From Hemerocallis citrina (Eukaryota; Streptophyta; Magnoliopsida; Asparagales; Asphodelaceae): a stretch of 64,000 bases of DNA. How positions within the stretch are numbered: position 1 is the first letter of the stretch; each line of letters opens with the position of its first letter. Where the stretch lies: NCBI GenBank assembly GCA_017893485.1, contig CM030367.1, forward strand, positions 141,005,089-141,069,088. The letters are read 5' to 3'. Below are positions 24,275-35,798 of this stretch, piece by piece. The translations under genes were made by a program, and so were the position numbers. Under the pieces are notes generated by a model that saw nothing but the letters and a program-made list of their open reading frames with translations, did not search any database and was not told the DNA's origin.

Positions 24275-24784
24275 GGGCTTCCGCTGAAGTACAAGTGGTA
24301 ACTGAATCATAGCATTTCAAAGACTTGATCAGAAATTTACTCATCGCAGTTTAAAAAGATAAACATACAATTGGGAATTATGTTAGTTTTCAGTTGTCTT
24401 GATTAGAAAGCAATTCCCTTAAGATAACCTTTCAAGACATAAATTTAAATACAGAAGACAGTGCAAGAACACGAAGAATTATCTTCTCCAATTTCAACAG
24501 ATTTGAGGAGGTGCGCTATAATTGAAACAGTTTTTTTTTTTTTAAATAATTTTTTTGTAAGGAGTTGAAAGTTGAAACAGAGTTGGTGAGCCCAATTCTC
24601 CTGGGGCCAAGGCAAAAGGTCCAAATAATTATTTTGGAATCCCTAATAATATTTTTTTTACACACAAAATACAAATCTATATTTAAAAAAAGAATACAAA
24701 TTTAGAAGCCCCAAAAATAGCAAAATATTCAGGGGTCTGAGTCAGCCGCCTCACCTACCTGAAGGTGGGTGCCGGCCCTGCTCA
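24275..24784. other. AT-rich stretch, nothing recognised
   Basis: No coding frame or repeat boundary was seen before the copia target duplication at 24785. Confidence 0.45.
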
Positions 24785-24789
24785 GTTAC

Positions 24790-24980
24790 TGTTGAAATAT
24801 AGCAATTGTATATTCTGTTTCCTAATATATAAGAAACAGATTTCCCAAATCTCTCATCTCCCCAATCTTCTCTCAATCTCTTTTCTTCTTCCCCAAGAAT
24901 GTAATTCCATATATAGATGTATACAGCAAAGGAAAAATAACAAGAATAATAATTATTTTCCCCCAAATCTGTTTTCTTCA
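24790..24980 (+). repeat. 5' LTR of the copia element
   Basis: 191 bp, TGTTGAAATATAG...TTTTCTTCA. Contains a TATATATAG promoter-like stretch near 24910. Pairs with 29236-29426. Confidence 0.92.
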
Positions 24981-24993
24981 TGGTATCAGAGCC
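24981..24993 (+). other. Primer binding site (initiator Met tRNA)
   Basis: TGGTATCAGAGCC starts at the base after the LTR, the classical plant copia primer site. Confidence 0.92.
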
Positions 24994-25900
24994 TAATCAG
25001 ATTCAGGCCAAGTGAAGAAGAAGAAGAGGAGGCTGATCACCTCCATCTTGATCTGATCCCGTCACCGATCATCGATTCCGATCCCATCAGATCCTGTCGC
25101 CGAAAATCCTCCGTACCCGTCACCATTCTGCCCTCATCCACACTTTCGCCACCGAAACCCCCAACGAACCCATCACCACTGCCTCTCCTTCTCCACTCCC
25201 TACTGCCCTCGCCCTCTGCCGACCACCACCGCACCATCAGCTCTAGCCACCCCCCGCCTCTGGCTTCTTCTCGAACCAAGATGATCGACATTAACAGCCA
25301 ACCAAACACCAGCCCCGAAAACCCCTGCTCCCTCCTCTTCCGATCGTCAACAGCAGCGCCCAAATCATCCAAACCCATCTGAAGCCTCTCCAGCGTCCTC
25401 TCCGGCGTTCCTCGCCGTCACGCCACTCCCAGACGCGCCGCCACACCTGACCCCCAAACTCCTTCTACTCTGCCGTTGACATCAGCAGTAGACCCAGACC
25501 CGTAACCCCGATCTGCTCCTCTTCCTGAGCACCGCCGCGACCTCATTGCCGTCCGCCCCTTGTGTCGCCAGCAACGTCACCGAAGCTCCGTGGTTGTCAT
25601 TGCTGCCAGCAACGTCACTTCGGTGGAGGCCCTCTCTTGATGTTGCTGTGGTGATTCATCCGTTGTTTGCTATGGCGATTCATCCGTTGTTGCTGTTCTG
25701 ATTCATCCGCAGTTGCTGTTGCGTTCATCTACTATTGCTGGTCGTCGCCCTGCCTCTAGCTGCCGTCTTCTCGCCGAGCGCCTCCACCGAAGTCCTTGCT
25801 GTTGCTTTGGGACAAACTGATGGAACTGAGAATTGTATTGGACTCGCCTCTACATTAGTTACAGCTGCAGGTAATGAGGGTAAGGTATTTAATATTTCTG
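24994..25900 (+). other. GC-rich leader replacing gag
   Basis: In the place where gag and its CCHC knuckle should be, there are only Pro/Ser-rich frames of low complexity. Short repeats such as 'gattcatccgttgttgct' occur at 25650-25720. No Gag homology or CX2CX4HX4C is seen on the plus strand. The coding signal starts only at about 25800, ahead of the protease motif. Gag was either deleted or replaced by unrelated sequence. Confidence 0.6.
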
Positions 25901-28900
25901 CTTCTGTTATGAATAATGCATGGATAATTGAATCGGGTGCTACCGATCATATGACTTTTGATTCTAGACAAGTTCAAAATTTTTAACCATCCACTAAATC
26001 AACTGTGTCCACTGCCAATGGTGATCCTGCCACTATTACTGCGAGGGTACCATACACCTCACAAACAATCTAACCTTAGATACTGCCCTAGTTGTGCCAT
26101 CCTTGAATTTCAACCTATTATCTGTTGCCCAAATAACCACTGCCTTACATTGTATTGTAGTTTTTTGGCCTTCACATTGTGTGTTTAAGGATATTCGGAC
26201 TCGCAAGACGACTGGTTATGGGGTTAGACACGGGAAGCTCTATTACCTAGATTTAGAATCTGAATGTTCGAGCAAGTTAACTCAAGCTCTAAGTGTGGAA
26301 GGATCCGAAGATGAGAAGAAGAAATCAGAGATTTGGCTATAGCATCGACGTCTAGGGCATGCCTCCTTTGGTTATTTGAAAAAATTATTTCCAAGTTTAT
26401 TTTTGAAGTTGGATATATCTGCCTTTCGGTGTGATGTGTGTGAACTCGCAAAAGGTCATCGTGTCTCTTTCCCTCCAAGTCCAAGTCGAAGCTCCCTTCC
26501 TTTTATGATTATTCATTCTGATGTTTGGGGTCCATCCAAAAACACTACATTTGGAGGAGCTAAATGGTTTGTGACCTTTATTGATGACTGTACCCGTATG
26601 ACCTGAATTTGTCTGATGAAGTCGAAAAGTGAAGTTAGTGGTTTATTTCAGAAATTTCACAAGCATGTTATGATTCAGTATAATTCACAGATTCAAGTTC
26701 TTCGGAGTGATAATGGCGGAGAGTACCTGAGTTCAAATCTGCAACAATATTTGGTGGAACACGGAATTGTTCATCAGACTACATGCTCGTATACACCTCA
26801 ACAGAATGGGGTTGCAGAAAGGAAAAATAGACACCTGCTCGAAGTGGTCCGTGCTTCTCTCATCCATGGAAATATGTCACTCATTTATTGGGGAGAAGCC
26901 CTTGCTTCTGCTGCATACTTAATCAACCGAGTTCCCTCAAAAATCCTAAACTTCCTCACACCATTTCAAGCATTAACTGAAGCTGTGAATGCACCAAAAG
27001 TTGTCAACTTGCCACCTCGTGTGTTTGGGTGTGTTGCATTTGTTCATCTTCATCAACATGAACGCAATAAGTTAACTCATCGAGCTGTCCGTTGTGTTTT
27101 CGTGGGATATGCACAGAATAAGAAAGGGTATCGGTGCTACCACCCACCAACTCAAAAGATGTTTGTGACTATGGATGTGGTGTTCCATAAAGATGAGATG
27201 TATTTTTCCTCTGAGGTTGAACTTCAGGGGGAGTACCGAAGTGAAGTTCAAACTCTTGCCTATGATGAAGTGGTTACTATTCAAACTGAACAATCAGATA
27301 TAAAGGGAGAAAATCAGGATGTAAGTAATGACGATCACTCGAATGAAGACTTGTTGGTTGAGGAAGAAAATTTCCACAAAGATCTGCAGTCAGTGCCGAA
27401 CCTCCATGAAGATGAGCCATCTCCACCACCAGCACCATCTGAACCATCTCCACCACCACTACCATCAGATCTATCTCTACTCCCAGCAGAACCCCAAAAC
27501 CAATCGTCATTGCTGTCCGAAGCTCCAAGAAGAGAACTTCCAAACTGTACTACTAGAGGTATCCCAAAACCCACTTACGAGCCTAATCCCACTAGTAAAG
27601 CCAAATATCTCATGAGTCATTATGTGTCCACTCACCGATTGTCTGAATTAAATAAGTCATTTGTGAATCAATTATCTGATGTATCTATTCCTAACAGTGT
27701 GCAGGAAGCCTTAGCCGATCCAAGGTGGAAAGCAGCTATGGATGAGGAGATGAAGTCCTTGAAGAATAATGAGACTTGGGAGATAGTCGAGCTGCCAGCA
27801 GAGAAGAAGCCAGTAGGATGCAAATGGATTTATACAGTGAAATATAAATCGGATGGTTCGATAGAGCGGTACAAGGCAAGGCTGGTTGCCAAAGGGTTCA
27901 CTCAAACTTATGAAATTGATTATGACGAAACATTTGCACATGTGGCAAAGTTCAACACTATTCGAGTTCTACTGTTACTTGCTGCAAATCTTGACTGGCC
28001 GTTGGAACAATTTGATGTGAAGAATGCATTTTTGCATGGGGAATTGACAGAAGAAGTCTATATGGATCTTCCACCAGGGTCGAACAGACCATTCCAACAC
28101 AGCAACAAAGTATGTCGTCTGAAGAAAGCATTGTATGGACTGAAGCAGTCGCCAAGAGCCTGGTTTGGGAGATTTACAAAATCAATGAGGATATTCGGAT
28201 ACGATCAGAGTAATTCTGATCATATTCTATTCCTAAAAAGGAAAGAAGGTAAAATTACTGCTCTCATTATTTATGTTGATGATATGATAGTAACTAGAGA
28301 TGATCCTGAGGAGATGAAGGCATTAAAGAACTACTTGTCACAAGAGTTCGAAATGAAAGATCTTGGTCCTTTGAGATACTTTCTTGGTATTGAAGTTTCT
28401 CGCTCAAGAAAGGGGATATTTTTTTCTCAAAGAAAATATGCTCTCCAATTATTGAAGGAAACTGGAATGTCCGCTTGTCAACCGATTAGTACACCATTGG
28501 AAGAAGGACTAAAACTATGCAACGAAGCTGATCAAGTGCCTTGTGATAAGGAAAGATATCAGAGATTGGTTGGACGACTAATGTATCTTGCACATATACG
28601 GCCAGATTTGTCATATGCTTTAAGTGTAGTAAGTCAGTTTATGCATGCCCCTCGGGAACAACATATGGACACAGTAATGAGAATTATGAGATACATTAAG
28701 TCAGCCCCAGGAAAAGGAGTTTTATTTGCGAAACATGGTCACTTGAAGGTTGAGGCATATACTGATGCTGATTGGGCAGGATCTACAATCGATAGGCGCT
28801 CCAGTTCAGGATATTTCACCTTTGTTGGAGAAAATTTAGTTACATGGAAGAGCAAGAAGCAAAATATTGTTGCGCGCTCTAGTGCAGAGGCTGAGTATCG

Positions 28901-29228
28901 CGGAGTAGCTTTGAGTATAACAGAAGCTTTATGGTTGAAACTCCTATTGCAGGACTTAGGCTATGGTCCAAAGGAACCTATGAAGGTGTATTGTGACAGT
29001 CAAGCGACATGTAATATTGCGGCTAATCCAGTTCAGCATGATAGGACGAAACATGTAGAGGTGGACAGATTCTTCATCAAAGAAAAATTAGATGAGAAAG
29101 TTATTGAGATATCCAAAGTGAAGTCAGAAGATCAACTCACAGATATCCTAACCAAGGCTGTTTCGACTCGGCTATTCTTGAAATTTGTTGACAAGTTAGG
29201 CATGTTCGATATCTATGCACCAACTTGA
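25801..29228 (+). pseudogene. Copia pol: protease, integrase, reverse transcriptase, RNase H
   Basis: Protease carries WIIESGATDHMT at 25921-25956, with Glu (GAA, 25930-25932) where the catalytic Asp of DSGA belongs. A TAA follows at 25984-25986 and a frameshift near 26040-26046. From there one frame runs to 29228, broken by TAG at 26340-26342 (before HRRLGHAS) and TGA at 26604-26606 (in RMT-stop-ICLMKS). Integrase has the HSDVWGP, RSDNGGEYLS and NGVAERKNRHLLEV catalytic blocks. RT has KARLVAKGFTQ, FDVKNAFLHGEL and YVDDMIV; RNase H has EAYTDADWAGS and SSAEAEYRG. The 870-codon part from 26616 is open to a TGA that overlaps the polypurine tract. Both internal stops sit at expected Trp codons. 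Confidence 0.9.
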
Positions 29229-29235
29229 GGGGGAG
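29227..29235 (+). other. Polypurine tract of the copia element
   Basis: GAGGGGGAG directly precedes the 3' LTR and overlaps the pol stop codon (29226-29228). Confidence 0.85.
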
Positions 29236-29426
29236 TGTTGAAATATAGCAATTGTATATTCTGTTTCCTAATATATAGGAAACAGATTCCCCAAATCTCT
29301 CATCTCCCCAATCTTCTCTCAATCTCTTTTGTTCTTCCCCAAGAATGTAATTCTATATATAGAAGTATACAACAAAGGAAAAATAACAAGAATAATAATT
29401 ATTTTTCCCCAAATCTGTTTTCTTCA
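29236..29426 (+). repeat. 3' LTR of the copia element
   Basis: 191 bp, seven substitutions relative to the 5' LTR, followed by the gttac target duplication. Confidence 0.92.
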
Positions 29427-29514
29427 GTTACTACTGTCATGTTCTTTTTTAGTTACATATTTTTAGGAGTACTATTCAACTTTCCAGTTCTCATCTCTAC
29501 AAAATAACTTCTTT

Positions 29515-29910
29515 TAGGCTAAATTTAAAAAAATGTCACAATAGTTTGGCGCTGTTTAAAAAAACGTCACAAAACTTTGACTTTTTAAAAAAAACCGCAC
29601 AATGTTTAACTTTCAACTTACGGAGTTATCCAACCGTTAACTGCGTTATACATAATGTTTAAAAAAATATCACAAAACTATTGTTTTGTTTAAAAAAACA
29701 ACACAGAACTATTATTCTGTTTAAAAAAACATCATAAAAGTTCCCATTTGTTTTAAAAAAACAACACATAACTATTATCCCAGTTAACGGTTGGATAACT
29801 CCGTGAGTTGAAAGTTAAACATTGTGCGGTTTTTTTAAAAAGTCAAAGTTTTGTAACGTTTTTTTAAACAGCGCCAAACTATTGTGACGTTTTTTTAAAT
29901 TTTGCCCTTA
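29515..29910. mobile_element. MITE with long inverted repeats
   Basis: The left arm (29515-29640) and right arm (29785-29910) are inverted copies about 125 bp long. Shared blocks include GTCACAATAGTTTGGCGCTG and GAGTTATCCAACCGTTAACTG. The middle has AAAAAAACA-type repeats. A target duplication could not be fixed, so the superfamily is open; such long arms are common in Mutator-type MITEs. Confidence 0.7.
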
Positions 29911-29940
29911 TTTTTTGACTAAAGTGACAAATTTATCTTT

Positions 29941-30046
29941 CACTAAAACTTTAGATTGTTTAAATTAAGCAAGTACTCATAGTTGAAAAATTTCACTAAA
30001 ACTTTAGATTGTTTAAATTAAGCAAGTACTCATAGTTGAAAAACTT
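29941..30046. repeat. Tandem duplication, 2 x 53 bp
   Basis: The unit beginning cactaaaactttagattg at 29941 recurs at 29994, nearly perfect, just outside the MITE. Confidence 0.85.
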
Positions 30047-30199
30047 ATAGTGGCTATGCAGATGAAGAACTAACAACGAAAACAAGAAAACTAGAACAAA
30101 CTCTTTAGCGAGGACTCGTCAATGTCTCCACAAAATAATAGCCTTCCTACAAAAAGTTAGCATGCGAGTGAACTATAATTGTGTACAAGTCTCTTAGAA

Positions 30200-30430
30200 T
30201 TTTTACCAAAATAACCCACTTTTTGAAAGTATATACCAAGTGACCAACTTTCGAAAGTAATTACCAAAATAACCAACTCGCTATCTCAAATAGCGAGTTT
30301 GGTGAAAATGCCCGTGCTGTTTGAGATAGCAAATGTAGGCATGTGTTTTTCCACATCTTCGCAAAAAAACTTGTGAAAGTATGACTCGCTGTCTGAAAAA
30401 GCGAGCGTAGTTGTACAAGACTCGTTGTTT
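30200..30430. other. Short palindromic repeat region
   Basis: 'ctcgctatctcaaatagcgag' type inverted sequence near 30278-30298 is echoed at 30320-30340 (ttgagatagc) and 30380-30405 (ctcgctgtctgaaaaagcgag). A related phrase, 'accaactttcgaaagt'/'actttttgaaagt', occurs before it. Likely part of a repetitive element; no protein seen. Confidence 0.35.
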
Positions 30431-30576
30431 CTTACTTTAAACTTTTTTTGTGTCTTTTATCAAAACTTGTGCAAAAAAATAATTCCTGCACAGGATGGGG
30501 TTCAGATGGTCTAGCATTCGTGCGTACACTAACCGCATGTAATCGGTCAGAGATTTGCCCCCCCCCCCCCCAACCT

Positions 30577-30987
30577 CTAAAGTTCCAAAGAACATTCATT
30601 AATAACAAGAGCAGAGTTGCATTCCGGGTTGGCTGCGTAGAGTGAGCCCAGTTGCTTTCTCGCCAACTCCCATCCTTTAATATTGTTAAGGAGAAACACA
30701 TTTCGGTCAATATCGTTAACTATCAGACTACAAGTTTTAGCAAGATTGAATATTTCAGCATCAGTCATATAATTAAAAATGGAACCTACCATATTTTGCA
30801 TACCTCCACCGTCGAGCTTAGCCGTTTTGGCTGCAGCAGCAATCTCTAGATATTCATCTAAGGTCTCCTCATGAGACCTCTTTGCAAACTTATGCACAAG
30901 AAAACCTTTGTTCTTCTATTGTGCCTCCACGATAGACTGTAAAGAAAGTGAAGTAGATTCAAGGAAGGTGGAAGGAACCATGTCTGG
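30577..30987 (-). pseudogene. Unrecognised exon-like open frame
   Basis: On the minus strand a frame begins MVPSTFLESTSLSLQSI (from 30981), meets a TAG, then runs open from about 30930 to 30577. It contains HKFAKRSHEETLDEYLEIAA, GSIFNYMTDAEIFNLAKTCS, and DIDRNVFLLNNIKGWELARK. Composition looks like a real globular protein, not low complexity. I do not recognise the family. It could be an exon of a degraded host gene or a captured fragment; a C-run at 30560 bounds it on one side. Confidence 0.3.
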
Positions 30988-31006
30988 AGTGGGGATACTA
31001 ATCTTA

Positions 31007-32004
31007 GGTACTGTTCTTTTTTTTCCTCTTATAAGAGGTTACCTCTTATAAGAGATTTACAGTAAGAGCCTCTTTTTGAGGTGTTCTTTTTATATAAAAA
31101 TAACCTCTTATAAGAAAGAACCTCTTATAAGAGATTTCTATTCTTTTTTAACCTCTTACAAGAGCCTATATTACCCCAAAGTCTATATTACCCTAAAGTA
31201 TAAAAATAGTGAGATGAAGGACAAGAAAAAATAAGTTCAAATTACTAATATTTAAACTAGTTTAATGGCAAGTTAAATTCACAAATCAGTGTAAATCATC
31301 AATTATAATTCCGGGCTACTATAGACTTTTAATTAGTATGAAAATTAGTATGGATAAATATAAATAATAATAATTTGTTTCAAAGAAGTTGGATTAAAAA
31401 AATTTAAGGTTAATGGGCTAATATAAATTCTCCCTTAGTTGTAAATAAATAATAAATAAAAATAATAAAAAATAAAAAATAAAAAAATAATAAATAAAAA
31501 AAACCTAACCGGCTGCAGGATTTGAACATGGTGACATCATAACAGGACAAATCAACTAGCCACAACTCAAGTAATGTACTTACTCGACGTAAATATATAT
31601 ATCTTTAAATAAATCAATGTTTCGACATCATCCCTAACATAATTGTTCGAGATTGTGAAGAATGAATTCCCACACTTTTTCTAGGATAGCATACTACAGT
31701 CAAGTACGTATATGATTACACTTTTTCTAGGATAGCATATGCCGGGCTACTATAGACTAATATATAAACTAGTTTAATTAGTAACAATTATAATATAAAC
31801 TTTGGGGGTAATATAGACTTTTTAAGTGATAGAAATCTTATAAGAATTTGAAAGAGGCTACTAGAAGTCTTTTAGGCTTATAAGATATTTTGAGAAAAAT
31901 ATCTTATAAGAGGTAAAAAAAGAACACTAAAAAAACTCTTGTAAGAGGGGGACCACCTCTTACAAGAGTTAAATCTCTTATAAGAGAAGAAAAAGAACAC
32001 TACC
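31007..32004. mobile_element. PIF/Harbinger-like (Tourist-type) non-autonomous element
   Basis: The ends are inverted (left GGTACTGTTCTTTTT, right in reverse complement GGTAGTGTTCTTTTT), both followed by CTCTTATAAGAG. The element is flanked by TTA on both sides (31004-31006, 32005-32007). The palindrome ctcttataagag and variants occur at least eight times near the two ends, likely transposase-binding repeats. Inside are two partial duplications (cactttttctaggatagcat at 31672 and 31719; cgggctactatagact at 31312 and 31743) and a tRNA-like patch near 31510-31575. No transposase. Confidence 0.7.
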
Positions 32005-32007
32005 TTA

Positions 32008-32499
32008 GTGTGTCCTCTTCCCAGTATGGATCGTCGCCCTCTAAGTTAAGGCGTGCCTCAACGTCCTCATTGCTAGTGGGCACACCTGAATTGAACCCCA
32101 ACCCCTCTATGGACCGAAACATGGGCCCATTTGATTAATCATGAAGGCATCTAAGGTTCACAAGCAGGCCCAATGGCTATTTATCCAAAATAATAGAGTT
32201 GGACCCCTATTTGGGCCCAACAGTAGCCAGCCCATCAAATGAATTGTGCAGCAACAAAATTGTCTTGGAACCTCAATGGGCCCAAGCCCACTCTGAGAGA
32301 AGCTCGCTTCTTCACGCACAGCACGCGCAATGCTCGTGCCATCACTCCGTGCGCGTTCCAAGGCGCCATGCGGCGAAACTTAGTGGGGCAGCGAGATTGA
32401 ATCGGTATGTGGGGGAGAAAATGATGCAGTTTGGGGGTGGGGGAGGGGGGGCAAGGGTGTAATATTACCCCCTCCACTATCTTCATCTTCACTCTCTCA
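32008..32499. other. Unassigned stretch
   Basis: Mixed composition with a G-run around 32430-32450. No protein or repeat boundary recognised. Confidence 0.4.
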
Positions 32500-34080
32500 T
32501 TTTATTTTATTTTTGGAAACCCTTAAGGAGGAATTTCATTGCTTTCCCTTTCTTTGAGATCCACATCTCTGAGCTTCTTTCATCTTTCATTTTGGCCACA
32601 TCTAACTCTCTTTTCCTTAGCAAGTACCAACTCCCTGACCACGCAAGCAGTAGGCAGTTGTACCTTCTCAAATAGACTGCTTTTCGAGGGCTTTGGGGTT
32701 GGCCTTTTCTTAGAGCTTTTCTTATTCTCCATTTCTGAGCACTGTAAAAATCTTGAAAAATTGCTTTTTGCCAGCTCTGAGTTCGGTGGTGTGGATCTTT
32801 TCGTTGGCCCATCTTAACCCTCCGATGGGGTTGTAGCAATCAAATCACGACCGTTGATAATTTGTGGAGCTTTTTGCTGTAAGTTGCTCGGTGGCAGCGC
32901 TAGCCGTTGCTCCTCCGATGGCTTCGCCGCTCTGAGTAACTCCTGATGAGATCCTTCGACTGCGTGGGCTCCATCTAAAGTGGAATCCCATATCTGAGAT
33001 AGCACTTACTTGTACGGCTGTCCATCCCTTAGGGAAGAAGATTCGAGAGGTACCCCTGCTCTAGAAGCCTCAACAGTCGCCTCTAGTGCCACCCCGATGT
33101 CGAGGAGGAAACAGAAAAGATAGATTTCTTCAAAAGTGAAGCATTTGGCGAAGCTAGGCATCGCTGTGATGTTTGGACTCCAAATCAGCACCCTCGCCGA
33201 CACTAAGTCTGATTTTCTCAAAGTTTTTGAATCAAGCTCTACCACTATCCCGAAATCTAAGATTATTTCTTGGAGACTTTCCTCCAGCAATGAAACGGGA
33301 CATTATGGACCTAAACCCAATAGCAATCACCTCGATGTAGCTCCGCTCCAAATAGTGGAGTCCACTGGGTGAATTTGGCAATGAAATGCCCAAAATCCAC
33401 AATGTCCAAATTGGTGATGTAAATCATCTTCCCCGACGAGGGGAAAAAGACTATGAATTTCATATGGTAGACCTTATGGACCACCCATTAACGGTGACTC
33501 CTCATTGGCCATCATTCATTGAGAGCTTCAAGGAGGTGATTCTCAGAGGGTCGCCCTGACTTGATTGTTGCAGTCACGCACCATTTCCCAAGACAAGCTT
33601 CTTCTTGGTTGATAGCATCAAGGCTGCTAGCGAGGTGGATGTTTACATGATTATTCGGTGACAAACCCCACCTTACTACTCTCTGCTCCTCTTCTACATT
33701 GACTATGATATTCGTGCAATTGTATGACATATAGCCCCATTTCAAACATTTGAGACACCTCACATCTTTGGTGCAATCGACACGATAATGCCCCAGGTCA
33801 CCACAATTAAAACAGGTGATATGTTTCTTCTTGCCTTTACGAAGATTTTTTCCTTTACTGTTGACCGTATTGGGCCTCCTCTTCATTGCTTTGCTCACCC
33901 CCTCCTCTTTCGGTGCTCTTCCAACCACCTCTCCATCTTGATCTTGGGGAGAAATCAAGGCCCCCCCCCCCCCCCTTGTGCCATTGGTATACCCTCTTTT
34001 GTAACCCAAACCCTAGGCATGGAGATAGACTATTTGTTGAGCATCGGTGGATTGGAGGACAAAGGATTGGCATGGTGATC
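32500..34080 (-). pseudogene. LINE ORF1 remnant with zinc knuckles (minus strand)
   Basis: Reading the minus strand from about 34010, there is a basic stretch and then paired zinc-knuckle motifs: CFNCGDLGHYRVDC and CLKCLKWGYMSYNC. A DUF4283-like region follows in broken frames down to about 33010 (GKWCVTATIKSG, VHKVYHMKFIVFFPSSGK, VELDSKTLRKSDLVSARVL). This is the ORF1 or Gag-like RNA-binding protein of plant L1-type LINEs, with knuckles placed before the DUF4283-like part as in the LINE at 46.4-48.1 kb. Several stops interrupt it and no ORF2 follows, so it is a fragment. The part below 33000 is only weakly assignable. Confidence 0.6.
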
Positions 34081-34793
34081 AAGTGAGGAAGGCGAGTTGG
34101 TTGAGGGTGTTTGTGGATAAGGATCGATGGGCATAGAGGGTTGGTTGTTGTTCTTATAATCGGATGAGTGTGGTAATGGAGCTAAATGGTTATAGTGATT
34201 GATGGAAGGGTGGTAAGGAAAAAAGTTAGGAGATGGGTGTCAGTGTTAGACGGTGGGTTGGGCTGTATGGGGGTGTTTAGCTTTCACATGGTACTGTTGT
34301 TGGTGTTGCGGTTTGTAAGCTCCCTTCCTTCCCCCTTGCTTCTTGTTGTCGATCTCGCGCAACTTCTGATGGCCCCATTTGTAGTCCTAACCTCGAGGTG
34401 GGCTCTTTTTACGCCGATAGCAACTAATAGGAGGACCCACTCACAAGGCCCGTCCTCCTCGCTGAGGTGAGGAAGAGCGATGATGACGAGCGATGATGAC
34501 GATACCGAACTTCTTCCGAGTGTCTATGATGAGTTCTGTGATGATCTCAATCCAGCGAATGTCTGAGTGCTTTCTTGCCCTTCTGAGGGGAAGGTGAGCG
34601 ACGAGGGCTACGATGGTAGCTGCGGTGGCGGTGAGCTCGTGGTGAAGGAGATAGTGGGAGGGAGGTGGTAAAGAGGAGGGGGTGCTAGGATGATGGACCC
34701 CCTCATCGGGCCCACACCCCCTCGTTTTGAGTTCAAAGGTGTCCATGGAACGAACAGAGAATGGTGGATAGAGAATCACCATTTCCGGAAAGT

Positions 34794-34794
<1 letters not shown>
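34081..34794. other. Unassigned stretch next to LINE ORF1 remnant
   Basis: May be the LINE 5' part on the minus strand. Frames there are Ser/Pro/His-rich and not recognisable. Confidence 0.3.

Positions 34795-34834
<40 letters not shown>
34795..34834 (+). repeat. Poly-G run of 40
   Basis: Forty consecutive G residues as assembled. It could be a real homopolymer, or an assembly or polishing artefact. Confidence 0.9.
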
Positions 34835-34835
<1 letters not shown>

Positions 34836-35798
34836 AGGGCGGGATGGGAGAGGGGTTACGAGTGAGTTGGTAGGAACTCATAAACACGCCTAATATCCTT
34901 GTTCTCTATTAACACACCTAATATGAAAATTGTCCAATAAACAAAAAGTTAACATCTAAATCTCATTTCTAAAATATCCTAATTTGGTTGAGACCGTAGA
35001 ACAAAGAATCTACTCATCTGAAACTTCTTTCGTTCAAACTGTAACACAAAGTAACGTATACATAATTTTCCTTTGTTAGAGCTCATCGTCTATGTCATAT
35101 ACTAGTGAATATCATCTCCTACTTAGCATTATGTTTTTTTTTATATTGTGACTAATCTAAAATTTTCACTAATAACTTTCATTATATTGATCGCTTAATT
35201 GAAGATCTCCTTTTCCAAACTGATTTTTGCTCTCACATTCTTCATCCTAGCAAGTTAGCTAAACTTCGCTTGGCTAATTTGAATGAGGTTGTGGCTTCAT
35301 TAATTAGCAAGGTGTACATGTAACTTCTTGATGTTTGTTGATGTTTTCTTACATTCTTAGTTTGTTCATGTAGAGTTGATCTTGTCTGGTATCGGAATTC
35401 CTGCCTGGCCACCTTTGGAGTCCGGCAATAGCATGCATGTAGCTCAGTAGCTGTTTCCTTGGCCGTGTCATATCTCATCTTTTTTGTGATTTTGTCTTCT
35501 GCTTATGGCCAGGTTTCCGCTGTTTGTTCGATTTCTGTTTGTGACGCTGATCGAATTCTAGTTGCGGCTCTTTCATTTATGCATGATTATGTGTTTAAGC
35601 ATCCCCGTGTTTGGGTGTTTTGTTTTGCTCTGACTTCTGCTATACTGTTGGTTGATGTATATTGTACTGATTTCTCTTTCTCGATTACCAGTGTTGTTGA
35701 GTTTTGCTAAACCACATCTCGTGTCGGTGATGTTTTTATCTATATATACATCTACCAACTATTTTGTATGTATAAACTTAGTGTACGTTGGTTTCCTT

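Larger units (their letters stand above)
24785..29431 (+). mobile_element. Ty1/copia LTR retrotransposon with both LTRs and target duplication
   Basis: The element proper is 24790-29426 (4637 bp). It has a 191-bp LTR at each end, beginning TG and ending CA, and is flanked by a perfect 5-bp duplication gttac (24785-24789 and 29427-29431). A Met-tRNA primer site follows the 5' LTR and a polypurine tract precedes the 3' LTR. By eye the LTRs differ at 7 of 191 positions (about 3.7%), five of them transitions. Gag is not recognisable, and protease and integrase carry four disabling lesions, while RT and RNase H stay open. It cannot be autonomous now. Confidence 0.92.

Noticed and set aside
31003..32008. 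Reading the flanks as a 5-bp CTTAG target duplication
   Set aside because: The outer bases are part of matching inverted termini (GGTA..). TTA as duplication with GG-starting ends fits PIF/Harbinger better.
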